From Anabaena lutea FACHB-196 (GTDB taxonomy: Bacteria > Cyanobacteriota > Cyanobacteriia > Cyanobacteriales > Nostocaceae): a stretch of DNA of 64,000 nucleotides. The notes under the pieces were generated by a model that worked only from the letters and a program-made list of their open reading frames with translations, searched no databases and was not told the origin of the DNA. Where the stretch lies: NCBI RefSeq assembly GCF_014698305.1, contig NZ_JACJST010000001.1, forward strand, positions 434,001 through 498,000. Direction: 5' to 3'. Positions within the stretch are counted from its first letter, which is position 1. Every line of letters begins with the position of its first letter. This document shows, piece after piece, positions 7,463 to 14,703 of the stretch. Both the position numbers and the translations under genes were made by a program.

Positions 7463-7584
7463 CGACATTAATTTGTTAACAGTATCCGATAATGATTTGA
7501 CGACACTAATTCGTTAACGGAGACATTAATTTGTTAATAACGACATTAATCTGTTAACGGCGACAAATAATTAGTTATTCGACA
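7463..7584. repeat. CAST terminal TnsB-binding repeats and element end
   Basis: Five imperfect copies of a site of the form CGACATTAATTTGTTAAC lie at 7463-7480, 7501-7518, 7521-7538, 7541-7558 and 7561-7578. The last four are spaced exactly 20 bp apart and the first is 38 bp further in. The terminal CGACA at 7580-7584 gives TGTCG as the outer end on the minus strand. Known CAST ends start with TGT and carry the same kind of TGTCG...AATTAAT sites for TnsB. The end lies 54 bp beyond the PAM of the tRNA-Thr protospacer, near the spacing reported for AcCAST. Confidence 0.85.
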
Positions 7585-7586
7585 AG

Positions 7587-7658
7587 AGCCAGCAGCGGGA
7601 TTTGAACTCGCGACCTTCCGATTACAAGTCGGATGCACTACCACTGTGCTATGCTGGC
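7587..7658 (-). tRNA. tRNA-Thr (anticodon UGU), CAST attachment site
   Basis: The minus strand folds as a cloverleaf: acceptor GCCAGCA/TGCTGGC, D stem GCAC/GTGC, anticodon stem TCCGA/TCGGA with loop CTTGTAA (anticodon TGT, Thr), and T loop TTCAAAT. The T stem GCGAG/CCCGC has one A-C mismatch. No CCA is encoded; the discriminator is U. The gene is intact, and the transposon end begins 2 bp beyond its 3' end. The D-arm to anticodon region (7622-7638) is the protospacer of the CAST homing spacer, with PAM at 7639-7642. Confidence 0.95.
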
Positions 7659-7968
7659 GTTTTGGGAAGTAAGCTTTAAGCACTCACTGATTAACAATCA
7701 TATCATAAATCTGAAATTTGTCTAGAGTCTAAAATAAAAAATTTCCCGCCCCACTATAGCTACTTCCTGAGCAAAAGCACAAGGATGCGGGAACGCGTAA
7801 GCAAACAGGGGGAATTTGCTATGAGTCCTAATATTATTCATCACCAAAGCTGACTTCCATTCTGTAGCTCAAAGTAACAATATTTGGTACAGTTTTAAGA
7901 CTGTATCCCTTTTGAGGCGGCTGAGTGAAGGCACAGACACAGATCATTATTATTTAAACATCATCAGC
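7659..7968. other. Intergenic region upstream of tRNA-Thr and argF
   Basis: This 310-bp region between two divergent genes holds the promoters of both. I see no further gene or strong repeat. An upstream in-frame extension of argF from 7912 is possible but starts at a non-ATG codon and does not look like the family. Confidence 0.4.
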
Positions 7969-8889
7969 ATGGCAGCATTGATCGGACGAGATTTATTAGG
8001 TCTGGCGGATCTTAGTTCCACAGAACTGCAAGAACTTCTGGAATTGGCAACTCTGCTGAAGTCGCAACAGCTAAAGTTGCAGTGTAATAAAGTGTTGGGT
8101 TTGTTATTCTCTAAAGCTTCAACTCGCACGAGAGTGAGCTTTACAGTGGCCATGTACCAACTGGGTGGACAGGTAATCGATCTCAATCCTAATGTGACTC
8201 AGGTGAGTCGTGGGGAGCCTCTTCAGGATACTGCAAGGGTGTTAGATCGTTATCTGGATATTTTTGCAATTCGTACTTTTGCCCAACAGGATTTGGAAAC
8301 TTTTGCCAACTATGCCGAAAGTCCTGTAATTAATGCACTGACAGATTTAGAACATCCTTGCCAGATTTTAGCTGATTTATTGACAATTCAAGAATGTTTT
8401 GGGACTTTGGCTGGTTTAACTTTGACTTATGTGGGTGATGGAAATAATGTCGCTAATTCTCTGATGTTGGGTTGTGCTTTGGTGGGAATGAATGTGCGGG
8501 TGGCTTTTCCTTCGGGATATGCACCAGATGCAGAAATTGTGGAAAAAGCGAGGACAATAGCTAATAATAAAACTGAAGTTGTTCTCACTCATGATCCAGA
8601 AGCAGCTGCTAAAGGTGCATCTGTACTTTACACTGATGTTTGGGCAAGTATGGGACAAGAGGCGGAAGCTGATAACCGTTTCCCTATTTTCCAGCCTTAT
8701 CAAATTTCTGAGCAGTTATTAAGTCTTGCAGATCCTGCGGCAATTGTTTTACACTGTTTACCAGCCCATCGCGGTGAAGAAATTACTGAGGAAGTAATCG
8801 AAGGTTCTCAATCAAAAGTTTGGGATCAGGCGGAAAACCGATTACACGCTCAAAAAGCTTTACTGGCTAGTATTTTAGGGGCTAAATAG
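7969..8889 (+). CDS. argF: Ornithine carbamoyltransferase
   Basis: The enzyme joins carbamoyl phosphate and ornithine to citrulline in cytosolic arginine synthesis. From ATG at 7969 (chosen because MAALIGRDLLGLADL matches family N-termini) it is 306 residues, the usual length. The carbamoyl-phosphate site ASTRTR is near residue 49, the HPCQ motif near 130, and the ornithine-binding HCLPAHRGEEI near 262. It lies alone between the CAST-bearing tRNA and lexA, with short heptamer-like repeats after its stop. It is host core sequence, so it marks the outside of the transposon. Confidence 0.97.
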   Translation: MAALIGRDLLGLADLSSTELQELLELATLLKSQQLKLQCNKVLGLLFSKASTRTRVSFTVAMYQLGGQVIDLNPNVTQVSRGEPLQDTARVLDRYLDIFAIRTFAQQDLETFANYAESPVINALTDLEHPCQILADLLTIQECFGTLAGLTLTYVGDGNNVANSLMLGCALVGMNVRVAFPSGYAPDAEIVEKARTIANNKTEVVLTHDPEAAAKGASVLYTDVWASMGQEAEADNRFPIFQPYQISEQLLSLADPAAIVLHCLPAHRGEEITEEVIEGSQSKVWDQAENRLHAQKALLASILGAK

Positions 8890-9015
8890 CCTTCTCCGTA
8901 ATGGGTAATAGGTAATGGGTAAGAGAAATAACAATTACCAATTATTTATTACCAATTACCTCCTCCCCAATTATGATTAATCTTTGCTTCTATCTTGTTA
9001 AGGGAAGATTTTTGT

Positions 9016-9029
9016 AGTACTAATGTTCT
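9016..9029 (+). promoter_or_regulatory. Cyanobacterial LexA (SOS) box upstream of lexA
   Basis: AGTACTAATGTTCT fits the cyanobacterial LexA consensus RGTACNNNDGTWCB at every position. It lies 33 bp before the lexA ATG, so lexA is probably autoregulated. Confidence 0.85.
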
Positions 9030-9061
9030 AGAGACATTTGTAATTACTTCCCGAAAAAATT

Positions 9062-9667
9062 ATGGAAAGGCTAACAGAAGCTCAACAAGAATTATACGAA
9101 TGGTTGACAGAATATATCCGAATGAATCAGCATTCGCCTTCTATCCGCCAAATGATGCAAGGTATGAACCTGAAGTCACCAGCGCCCATTCAAAGCCGTT
9201 TGGAGCATTTACGCAATAAGGGATATATTGAATGGAAGGAAGGTAAGGCGCGAACGATTCGGGTTTTGCGTTCTGTTAAGCTCGGTGTGCCGATTTTAGG
9301 TACTATTGCTGCTGGGGGATTAATTGAACCTTTTACGGATGCTGTTGAACATTTAGACTTGGCTAACTTATCATTACCTGCCCATAGTTATGCTTTGCGG
9401 GTTGCTGGTGATAGCATGATTGAAGATTTGATTGCTGATGGTGATGTGGTATTTTTGCGTCCGGTAGTAGAACCCAATCAGTTAAAAAATGGGACTATTG
9501 TGGCGGCGAGAGTGGACGGACACGGTACAACATTAAAACGTTTTTATCGTCACGATGATCTTGTGACTCTCAAACCGGCAAATCCTAAGTACAATCCCAT
9601 TGAAGTACCAGCAATGCAAGTACAGGTACAAGGTTCTCTAATAGGTGTTTGGCGGGATTATCACTAG
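9062..9667 (+). CDS. lexA: LexA repressor
   Basis: This 201-residue protein has an N-terminal winged helix-turn-helix (about 1-70, SIRQMMQGMNLKSPAPIQSR as recognition region) and a C-terminal S24 self-cleaving domain. The Ala84-Gly85 cleavage bond (TIAAGG), catalytic Ser118 (GDSM) and Lys159 (TTLKRF) are all present, so RecA-stimulated autocleavage should work. Some cyanobacterial LexA proteins, such as that of Synechocystis, have lost these residues. A consensus SOS box precedes the gene. A competing reading frame at 8995-9219 overlaps its start and is judged spurious. Confidence 0.96.
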   Translation: MERLTEAQQELYEWLTEYIRMNQHSPSIRQMMQGMNLKSPAPIQSRLEHLRNKGYIEWKEGKARTIRVLRSVKLGVPILGTIAAGGLIEPFTDAVEHLDLANLSLPAHSYALRVAGDSMIEDLIADGDVVFLRPVVEPNQLKNGTIVAARVDGHGTTLKRFYRHDDLVTLKPANPKYNPIEVPAMQVQVQGSLIGVWRDYH

Positions 9668-9797
9668 GAATAAAAAAGGTGACTCTTAACAGGTGAAAGG
9701 TTACAGACGGAAGAGGTAAGAGGAAAAAGATCATACAAAATTCTTCTTCACTGTCACTTATCAACTATAGGACTACTATTTGATTTTTGAAATATAC

Positions 9798-9852
9798 GTA
9801 GGGTGGGCATTGCCCACCAAAACCATGATACGGTGGGCATTGCCCACCCTAC
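9798..9852. repeat. Paired GTGGGCATTGCCCAC palindromes
   Basis: GTAGGGTGGGCATTGCCCACC (first 21 bp) recurs 13 bp later as an inverted copy ending CCCACCCTAC, so the whole 55-bp block can fold as one hairpin or two. Such GTGGGCA/TGCCCAC blocks are common dispersed repeats in filamentous cyanobacteria. The rest of the lexA to helicase gap (9668-9965) contains heptamer repeats of the CTGTCAC(C/T)TATCACC kind and no gene. Confidence 0.6.
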
Positions 9853-9965
9853 AAATGCTTAGATCTATTCAAGAATCAAATCGGATGCCTATATAACCTT
9901 CTTTACTGTCACTTGTTAACTACCATCTTCTTCACTGTCACCTGTCACCTATCACCTGTCACCTT

Positions 9966-11438
9966 ATGTACCTGACGCAAAAACCAGTGCAGAAATTGCC
10001 TTCTTTCTCTCTCAAGTTACCTTATGTGGGGGAGAAAAAGGGCAGTTATCACGTTAAGCAGCCATTACCGGGATGTCCAAAAATGCCTTTATCTCTGCAA
10101 TTGCGGGGATATCAGCGTGAAGCTATTACTAGCTGGTTTGCTAATAATGGCAGGGGGACTTTAAAAATGGCTACTGGTAGTGGTAAGACTATTACGGCAC
10201 TGGCTATTGGTTGTGAATTGTATCAGCAGATCGGGTTACAAGTCTTGTTGGTGGTGTGTCCCTATCGTCATCTTGTTAGCCAATGGGCTAGGGAATGTGA
10301 GAAATTTAACTTGGAGCCGATTTTGGCTTTCGAGAATTTACGTAGTTGGCAAAGTCAATTATCAACGCAAATTTATAATCTGCGTTCTGGTTCTCAAGGT
10401 TTTGTGACGGTAATTACCACTAACTCGACTTTAATTGGTGATGGGTTTCAGTCGCAACTTAAATATTTTCCTGCTAAAACTCTAATTATTGGTGATGAAG
10501 CCCATAATTTGGGCGCACCTAAGTTAGAGGAAAGTTTACCCCGGAAGATAGGTTTGCGACTGGCTTTATCTGCGACTCCGGAAAGGTATTTTGATGATGG
10601 GGGAACAGAATCTTTATTAGATTATTTCGGTTCTGTTCTCCAACCTGAGTTTAGTTTACAGGATGCGATCGCACAAGGGGCTTTGGTACATTATCTTTAT
10701 TATCCCGTTTTGGTAGAATTGACAGAGGCTGAAAGTATTGCCTATCTTAAGTTAACAAAAAAAATCGGCCGCTCATTATTATATCGAGAACGAGATAATG
10801 GAGATTTTGAAGACAACGAAGATATAAAATCCTTATTAATACAACGCGCAAGGTTAATTGGTACAGCAGAAAATAAGTTAACAGCTTTGCGGGAATTAAT
10901 GGAAACTCGCAAAGACACAAGCCATACTCTATTTTATTGTAGTGATGGTTCTCAAGATACGGGACAGCGTTCATCTTTGCGTCAACTTAAAGCTGTTTCT
11001 AAAATTTTGGGGGTAGAATTAGGTTATAAAGTCAGCACCTACACCGCACAAACTTCTTTAGAAGAACGAGAAACTTTACGCTGTCAATTTGAAAGTGGAG
11101 AATTACAAGGTTTAGTAGCGATTCGTTGTTTAGATGAAGGTGTGGATATTCCCGCTATTCAAACTGCGGTAATTTTATCAAGTTCAGGCAATCCCCGTCA
11201 ATTTATCCAACGTCGAGGAAGGGTTTTACGTCCTCATCCTGGTAAGGATAGAGCGACGATTTTTGATATGATTGTTTTACCTCCTGATTTGGATCGAGAA
11301 ACTATTGAGGTGGAACGGAATTTGTTAAGGAAAGAATTGCGGCGTTTTGTTGAGTTTGCTGATTTGGCTGACAATGCTGGAGAAGCAAGGATGAAATTAC
11401 TGGCTTTACAAAAGCGTTATGGGTTATTGGATATTTAA
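9966..11438 (+). CDS. Superfamily 2 helicase, putative Dnd-linked restriction protein
   Basis: A 490-residue SSL2/XPB-like DEAD/DEAH helicase. Walker A ATGSGKT is near residue 68, motif II GDEAH near 175, motif III LALSATPE near 200, and motif VI QFIQRRGRVLRPHP near 411. Its size and context fit the cyanobacterial family annotated as DNA phosphorothioation system restriction enzyme (TIGR04095 in my memory), found by phylogenetic association with dnd genes. No nuclease domain is visible, so DNA cutting would need a partner. The start at 9966 follows a heptamer repeat block, and the first 30 residues look little conserved; a later start is possible. Placed at the left edge of the Dnd island. 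Confidence 0.8.
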   Translation: MYLTQKPVQKLPSFSLKLPYVGEKKGSYHVKQPLPGCPKMPLSLQLRGYQREAITSWFANNGRGTLKMATGSGKTITALAIGCELYQQIGLQVLLVVCPYRHLVSQWARECEKFNLEPILAFENLRSWQSQLSTQIYNLRSGSQGFVTVITTNSTLIGDGFQSQLKYFPAKTLIIGDEAHNLGAPKLEESLPRKIGLRLALSATPERYFDDGGTESLLDYFGSVLQPEFSLQDAIAQGALVHYLYYPVLVELTEAESIAYLKLTKKIGRSLLYRERDNGDFEDNEDIKSLLIQRARLIGTAENKLTALRELMETRKDTSHTLFYCSDGSQDTGQRSSLRQLKAVSKILGVELGYKVSTYTAQTSLEERETLRCQFESGELQGLVAIRCLDEGVDIPAIQTAVILSSSGNPRQFIQRRGRVLRPHPGKDRATIFDMIVLPPDLDRETIEVERNLLRKELRRFVEFADLADNAGEARMKLLALQKRYGLLDI

Positions 11439-11706
11439 AACGCAGATGATTTATCGGCGGCGCAAAAAATTCTGGAAAGGTATTGCTAAAAGCAGTCGGC
11501 AATGTGCTATATTAATATAATGGAGCTTAAGCAAAATTTTTACAAAAGCACGCATTTCCATTATAAAAATATCACTCCTAGCGCCGCAAGTCAACCCCCT
11601 GTAACCCAAAAAAAAGGAATTTTTTTGCAATTAAACGTAAATTTACAGTTGTATTCATAGTATCAAAACTGGTTAAAATAGGAGAAAAATCTATTGCAAA
11701 CTTGAG

Positions 11707-11880
11707 ATGATACCAGAAGCAAATATTGATGATGTTCAAGAACCAATCAGCAGCGCACCACCAGAGGTAAAACAAATTATTGAGAAGGTATGGAGATTAG
11801 AAAAAAGTCGATTAGATAGAAAGAGTAAAGGTCATATTAATGATGATATTCTCACTATTGTGAAGGAAGCAGTGCAATGA
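11707..11880 (+). CDS. Small coupled protein before the DndD-like ATPase
   Basis: This 57-residue ORF (starts MIPEANIDDVQEPISS, ends ILTIVKEAVQ) is acidic at the N-terminus and basic in the middle (WRLEKSRLDRKSKG). Its stop codon overlaps the start codon of the following ATPase gene (ATGA), a strong sign of translational coupling. I do not recognise the family. It may be a small subunit or regulator of the ATPase. The 268 bp before it contain no other gene. Confidence 0.7.
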   Translation: MIPEANIDDVQEPISSAPPEVKQIIEKVWRLEKSRLDRKSKGHINDDILTIVKEAVQ

Positions 11881-13952
11881 AGCTAACTTCAATTAAATTA
11901 TGTAATTTTCGTTCTTTTTATGGGAAAACTCCAGAGATAATTTTAGCTGGTGGAGATGTTAGAAATACTACGATGATTTATGGTAGTAATGGAGCGGGTA
12001 AAACCAGTATTTTGAATGCATTTACCTGGGTATTATATGAAAAATTTAGTGCTGCATTTGCGTCAACAGAACAGTTAGTAAATAAACGCGCAATTGCGGA
12101 ATCTCAACCGAGTCAACCTGTAGAATGTTCAGTAGAAATTGGTTGGGAACATGAAAGTATCCGCTACCGCGCTAAACGTGGTTGTCGGGTTTATAAAAAT
12201 CAAAGTGATATCATTGAAGCCGGTAAAACTCAGTTAACTATGTGGTTAGGTGGAGATGATGGCCAATGGAAAATTCCCAATCAGTTACCAGAGGAAATCA
12301 TCACCCAGATTTTACCAGCAAGTTTACATCAATATTTTTTCTTTGACGGTGAACGCATTGAAGAAATTGTTCGTTCTGATAATAAAGCAGAAATTGCAGA
12401 AGCAATTAGAACTTTTTTAGGTGTGGAAGTAATTGAACTTTCTATTAAACACCTGAAAGATGCTAAAAAGAGTTTAGAAACTGAGTTAAAAAATATTGGC
12501 GACGCTGAAACCAAACAGTTGTTGACTCAGCAAGAGAAGCAAGAACTGGAAATTGAAATTATCAATAAACGACAAACGGAAATAAATCAAGAATTAGCAC
12601 ATCAACAGACATTTAAAAAAGAAGTAAGTAATAAATTACGAGAATTGAGTGCTGTTAAAGAATTACAGGAAAGAAAGCAAAATTTAGAATCTCAAAGAGA
12701 TAGTTTGCGGGAAGAATTGAAGAAAACACGGGAAAATTTGAAAAAAGTGATTTCCGCACGAGGCTATACAGTTCTATTATCAGAAACAACCGCTAAATTT
12801 CGGGAAATATTCACAGATTTAAAACAAAAAGGTGAATTAACAGCGGGAATTTCGCGGGAATTTGTCAATGATTTACTCAATACTGGACGTTGTATTTGTG
12901 GTGCTGATTTAAAGGAAGGAACTCATACTCATTTTCATGTCAAGAACTTAATGAAAAAAGCAGGTTCTTCAACTGTGGAAGAAACCGCAATCAGAATGAG
13001 CGCACAAGTTGATGAAATTGATAAACAAGCAATTTCATTTTGGGAGGAAGCGGATAGGGAACAAGCACGAATTAAGCAGTTAAAGGAAAATTTATCCCAA
13101 GTTGAACTAGAATTAGATGGTATTCAAGAACAACTGCGAAAAGATCCCAATGAAGAAATTAGCAGTTTACAAAAACGTCTTGATGAAATTGAAGCCAAAA
13201 TTGATGAATTAAATCGAGAACAAGGTGCAAATCAACAGGAAGTTTCTCATCTCAAAACAGATATTGATGCTTTGATAAAACAAATTTCTAAGCAAAAGCA
13301 AAATGAAGAAAAGCAATCTTTAGCACAGCGTCGCATTAACGCTACTCAAGATGCTATTGAAAGGTTAGCGGAAGTTAAAAACCGTCAAGAAAATCAGTTT
13401 CGTCTGCAATTGGAACAGCGAGTACAGGAAATTTTCTCAGAAATTTCTTTTACTCCCTACGTTCCCAAGATTAGCGAAAAGTATGAATTGAGTTTGGTGG
13501 AAAATACGACGGGAATTGAAGCACCTGTTGCAGCTTCTACGGGAGAAAATCAAGTTCTCAGTTTATCTTTTATCGCTAGTATTATTGATAAGGTGCGCGA
13601 CTGGAGTGAGAAGCGAAAAATGATGATGGTTCCTGATAGTAGCACTTTTCCGATTGTGATGGATTCTCCTTTTGGAAGTTTAGATGCTAATTCCCGTCGT
13701 CACATTGCGAGAACTATTCCTAAGTTAGCAAATCAGTTAATTGTGTTGGTGACTAAGACTCAGTGGAGAGTGGAGGTTGAGGAGGAAATTGCTGATAAAA
13801 TTGGGAAGGAATATGTTTTAGTTTATTATTCTTCTAAGCCTAATTGTGAACAGGATTTTATTGAGTTGGGGAGAGAAAGATATGCTTTGGTTCGACAGAG
13901 TTTGAATGGTTTTGAATACACGGAAATTGTTGAAGTAGAAAGAGAGAGGTAG
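11877..13952 (+). CDS. RAD50/DndD-like SMC ATPase
   Basis: This 691-residue protein has a head-coil-head form: Walker A GSNGAGKTS near 36-44, long coiled coils (about 190-330 and 370-510) separated by a hook with a CICG zinc-hook-like motif near 338, an ABC signature STGENQVLSLSF near 553, and Walker B IVMDSPFGSLD near 592. It is DndD-like but differs from the canonical dndD of this island (22175-24163), which lacks the CxC-type hook. It is coupled to the small upstream ORF, and the Uma2-type nuclease starts 5 bp after its stop. I infer a DNA-end or DNA-structure sensing ATPase in a defence module. A nuclease partner would resemble SbcCD logic. Confidence 0.85.
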   Translation: MKLTSIKLCNFRSFYGKTPEIILAGGDVRNTTMIYGSNGAGKTSILNAFTWVLYEKFSAAFASTEQLVNKRAIAESQPSQPVECSVEIGWEHESIRYRAKRGCRVYKNQSDIIEAGKTQLTMWLGGDDGQWKIPNQLPEEIITQILPASLHQYFFFDGERIEEIVRSDNKAEIAEAIRTFLGVEVIELSIKHLKDAKKSLETELKNIGDAETKQLLTQQEKQELEIEIINKRQTEINQELAHQQTFKKEVSNKLRELSAVKELQERKQNLESQRDSLREELKKTRENLKKVISARGYTVLLSETTAKFREIFTDLKQKGELTAGISREFVNDLLNTGRCICGADLKEGTHTHFHVKNLMKKAGSSTVEETAIRMSAQVDEIDKQAISFWEEADREQARIKQLKENLSQVELELDGIQEQLRKDPNEEISSLQKRLDEIEAKIDELNREQGANQQEVSHLKTDIDALIKQISKQKQNEEKQSLAQRRINATQDAIERLAEVKNRQENQFRLQLEQRVQEIFSEISFTPYVPKISEKYELSLVENTTGIEAPVAASTGENQVLSLSFIASIIDKVRDWSEKRKMMMVPDSSTFPIVMDSPFGSLDANSRRHIARTIPKLANQLIVLVTKTQWRVEVEEEIADKIGKEYVLVYYSSKPNCEQDFIELGRERYALVRQSLNGFEYTEIVEVERER

Positions 13953-13957
13953 ATTTC

Positions 13958-14599
13958 ATGGTTATTGCTAATTTACCAAATATCGTTACAGATACCTGGT
14001 TCAACGTAAATTGGGATGAATTTCTGGAAATTGCTAAACATCCTGATTATCAGCAAGGAAAATTTTATTTTTATCAAAATTACATGAGGGTAGAAATGTC
14101 ACCTGTTGGTTCAATTCATGGAAACAATAATAATGTTGTTGCGAATGCTGTTAATCTGTATGCGACATTGAAAAATATTAAAATTAAAGGATGGGTAAAT
14201 ACCAGTTTTCGCAGAACAAGTGAAGGAGAATGTCAACCTGATTTAGCTTTTTATATTGGGGATAAGATAATATTTCCCCCTTTGACTAATTCTCCTGTCA
14301 ATATTAATGAGTTAGCAGCACCGACTTTAGTAGTAGAAATTGCTGCTTCTTCTGTAAATGATGACTTAGGGTTTAAGCGGTTACTTTATGAAAGATTAGG
14401 TGTAAAGGAATATTGGGTGATGGATGCTAATAATAATGATATTATTGCTTTTGAAATATCTGATGGTGGAAGTAGGAGAATTGAGGAGTCAAAGGTTTTA
14501 CCAGGTTTACAAATAGCTACTGTTAAAGAAGCTATTCAACGCAGTTTAACTCAAGATGATGGTGAGGTGAATCGTTGGTTGTTGGGAATTTTTAGTTGA
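13958..14599 (+). CDS. Uma2-family (DUF820) putative PD-(D/E)XK endonuclease
   Basis: A 213-residue Uma2 protein. The restriction-like fold residues are seen as GECQPDLAFYIGD (Asp near 90) and APTLVVEIAASS (Glu near 128), followed by LLYERLGVKEYWVMDA. Uma2 proteins are very numerous in cyanobacteria and their function is largely unknown. It starts 5 bp after the DndD-like ATPase gene, so the two are probably on one message. This makes it a candidate nuclease partner, but Uma2 genes also insert almost anywhere, so the link is uncertain. Confidence 0.85.
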   Translation: MVIANLPNIVTDTWFNVNWDEFLEIAKHPDYQQGKFYFYQNYMRVEMSPVGSIHGNNNNVVANAVNLYATLKNIKIKGWVNTSFRRTSEGECQPDLAFYIGDKIIFPPLTNSPVNINELAAPTLVVEIAASSVNDDLGFKRLLYERLGVKEYWVMDANNNDIIAFEISDGGSRRIEESKVLPGLQIATVKEAIQRSLTQDDGEVNRWLLGIFS

Positions 14600-14703
14600 T
14601 ATGTCTCATGCAGAGTCGCAGAGAGGCAAAAAGAAGCAATGTTTGTTAATTTGTATGTGATAATATTATCTATGTTTATCAGCGGTTAATTATTAATTAT
14701 AGG

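Larger units (their letters stand above)
1..7584. mobile_element. Type V-K CRISPR-associated transposon (CAST), CRISPR-side portion
   Basis: The segment has the layout of a type V-K CAST: cargo genes, a small regulator divergent from cas12k, cas12k, tracrRNA, CRISPR array, a short tRNA-matching spacer, then a transposon end with repeated TnsB-type sites. The end is placed at 7584, where the sequence reads TTATTCGACA, so the element starts with TGTCG on the minus strand, 2 bp from the tRNA-Thr gene. Transposition genes tnsB, tnsC and tniQ and the far end are not present and should lie left of base 1. That the left cargo belongs to the same element is inferred from order only. The orientation, with the CRISPR-side end nearest the tRNA target, fits what is known for ShCAST and AcCAST. 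Confidence 0.85.

Noticed and set aside
1-7584. tnsB, tnsC, tniQ within the window
   Set aside because: No such gene is present. They are expected to the left, but I report none.
8995-9219. ORF of 74 codons upstream of and overlapping lexA
   Set aside because: It overlaps the SOS box and the start of lexA in another frame; lexA is clearly the real gene.
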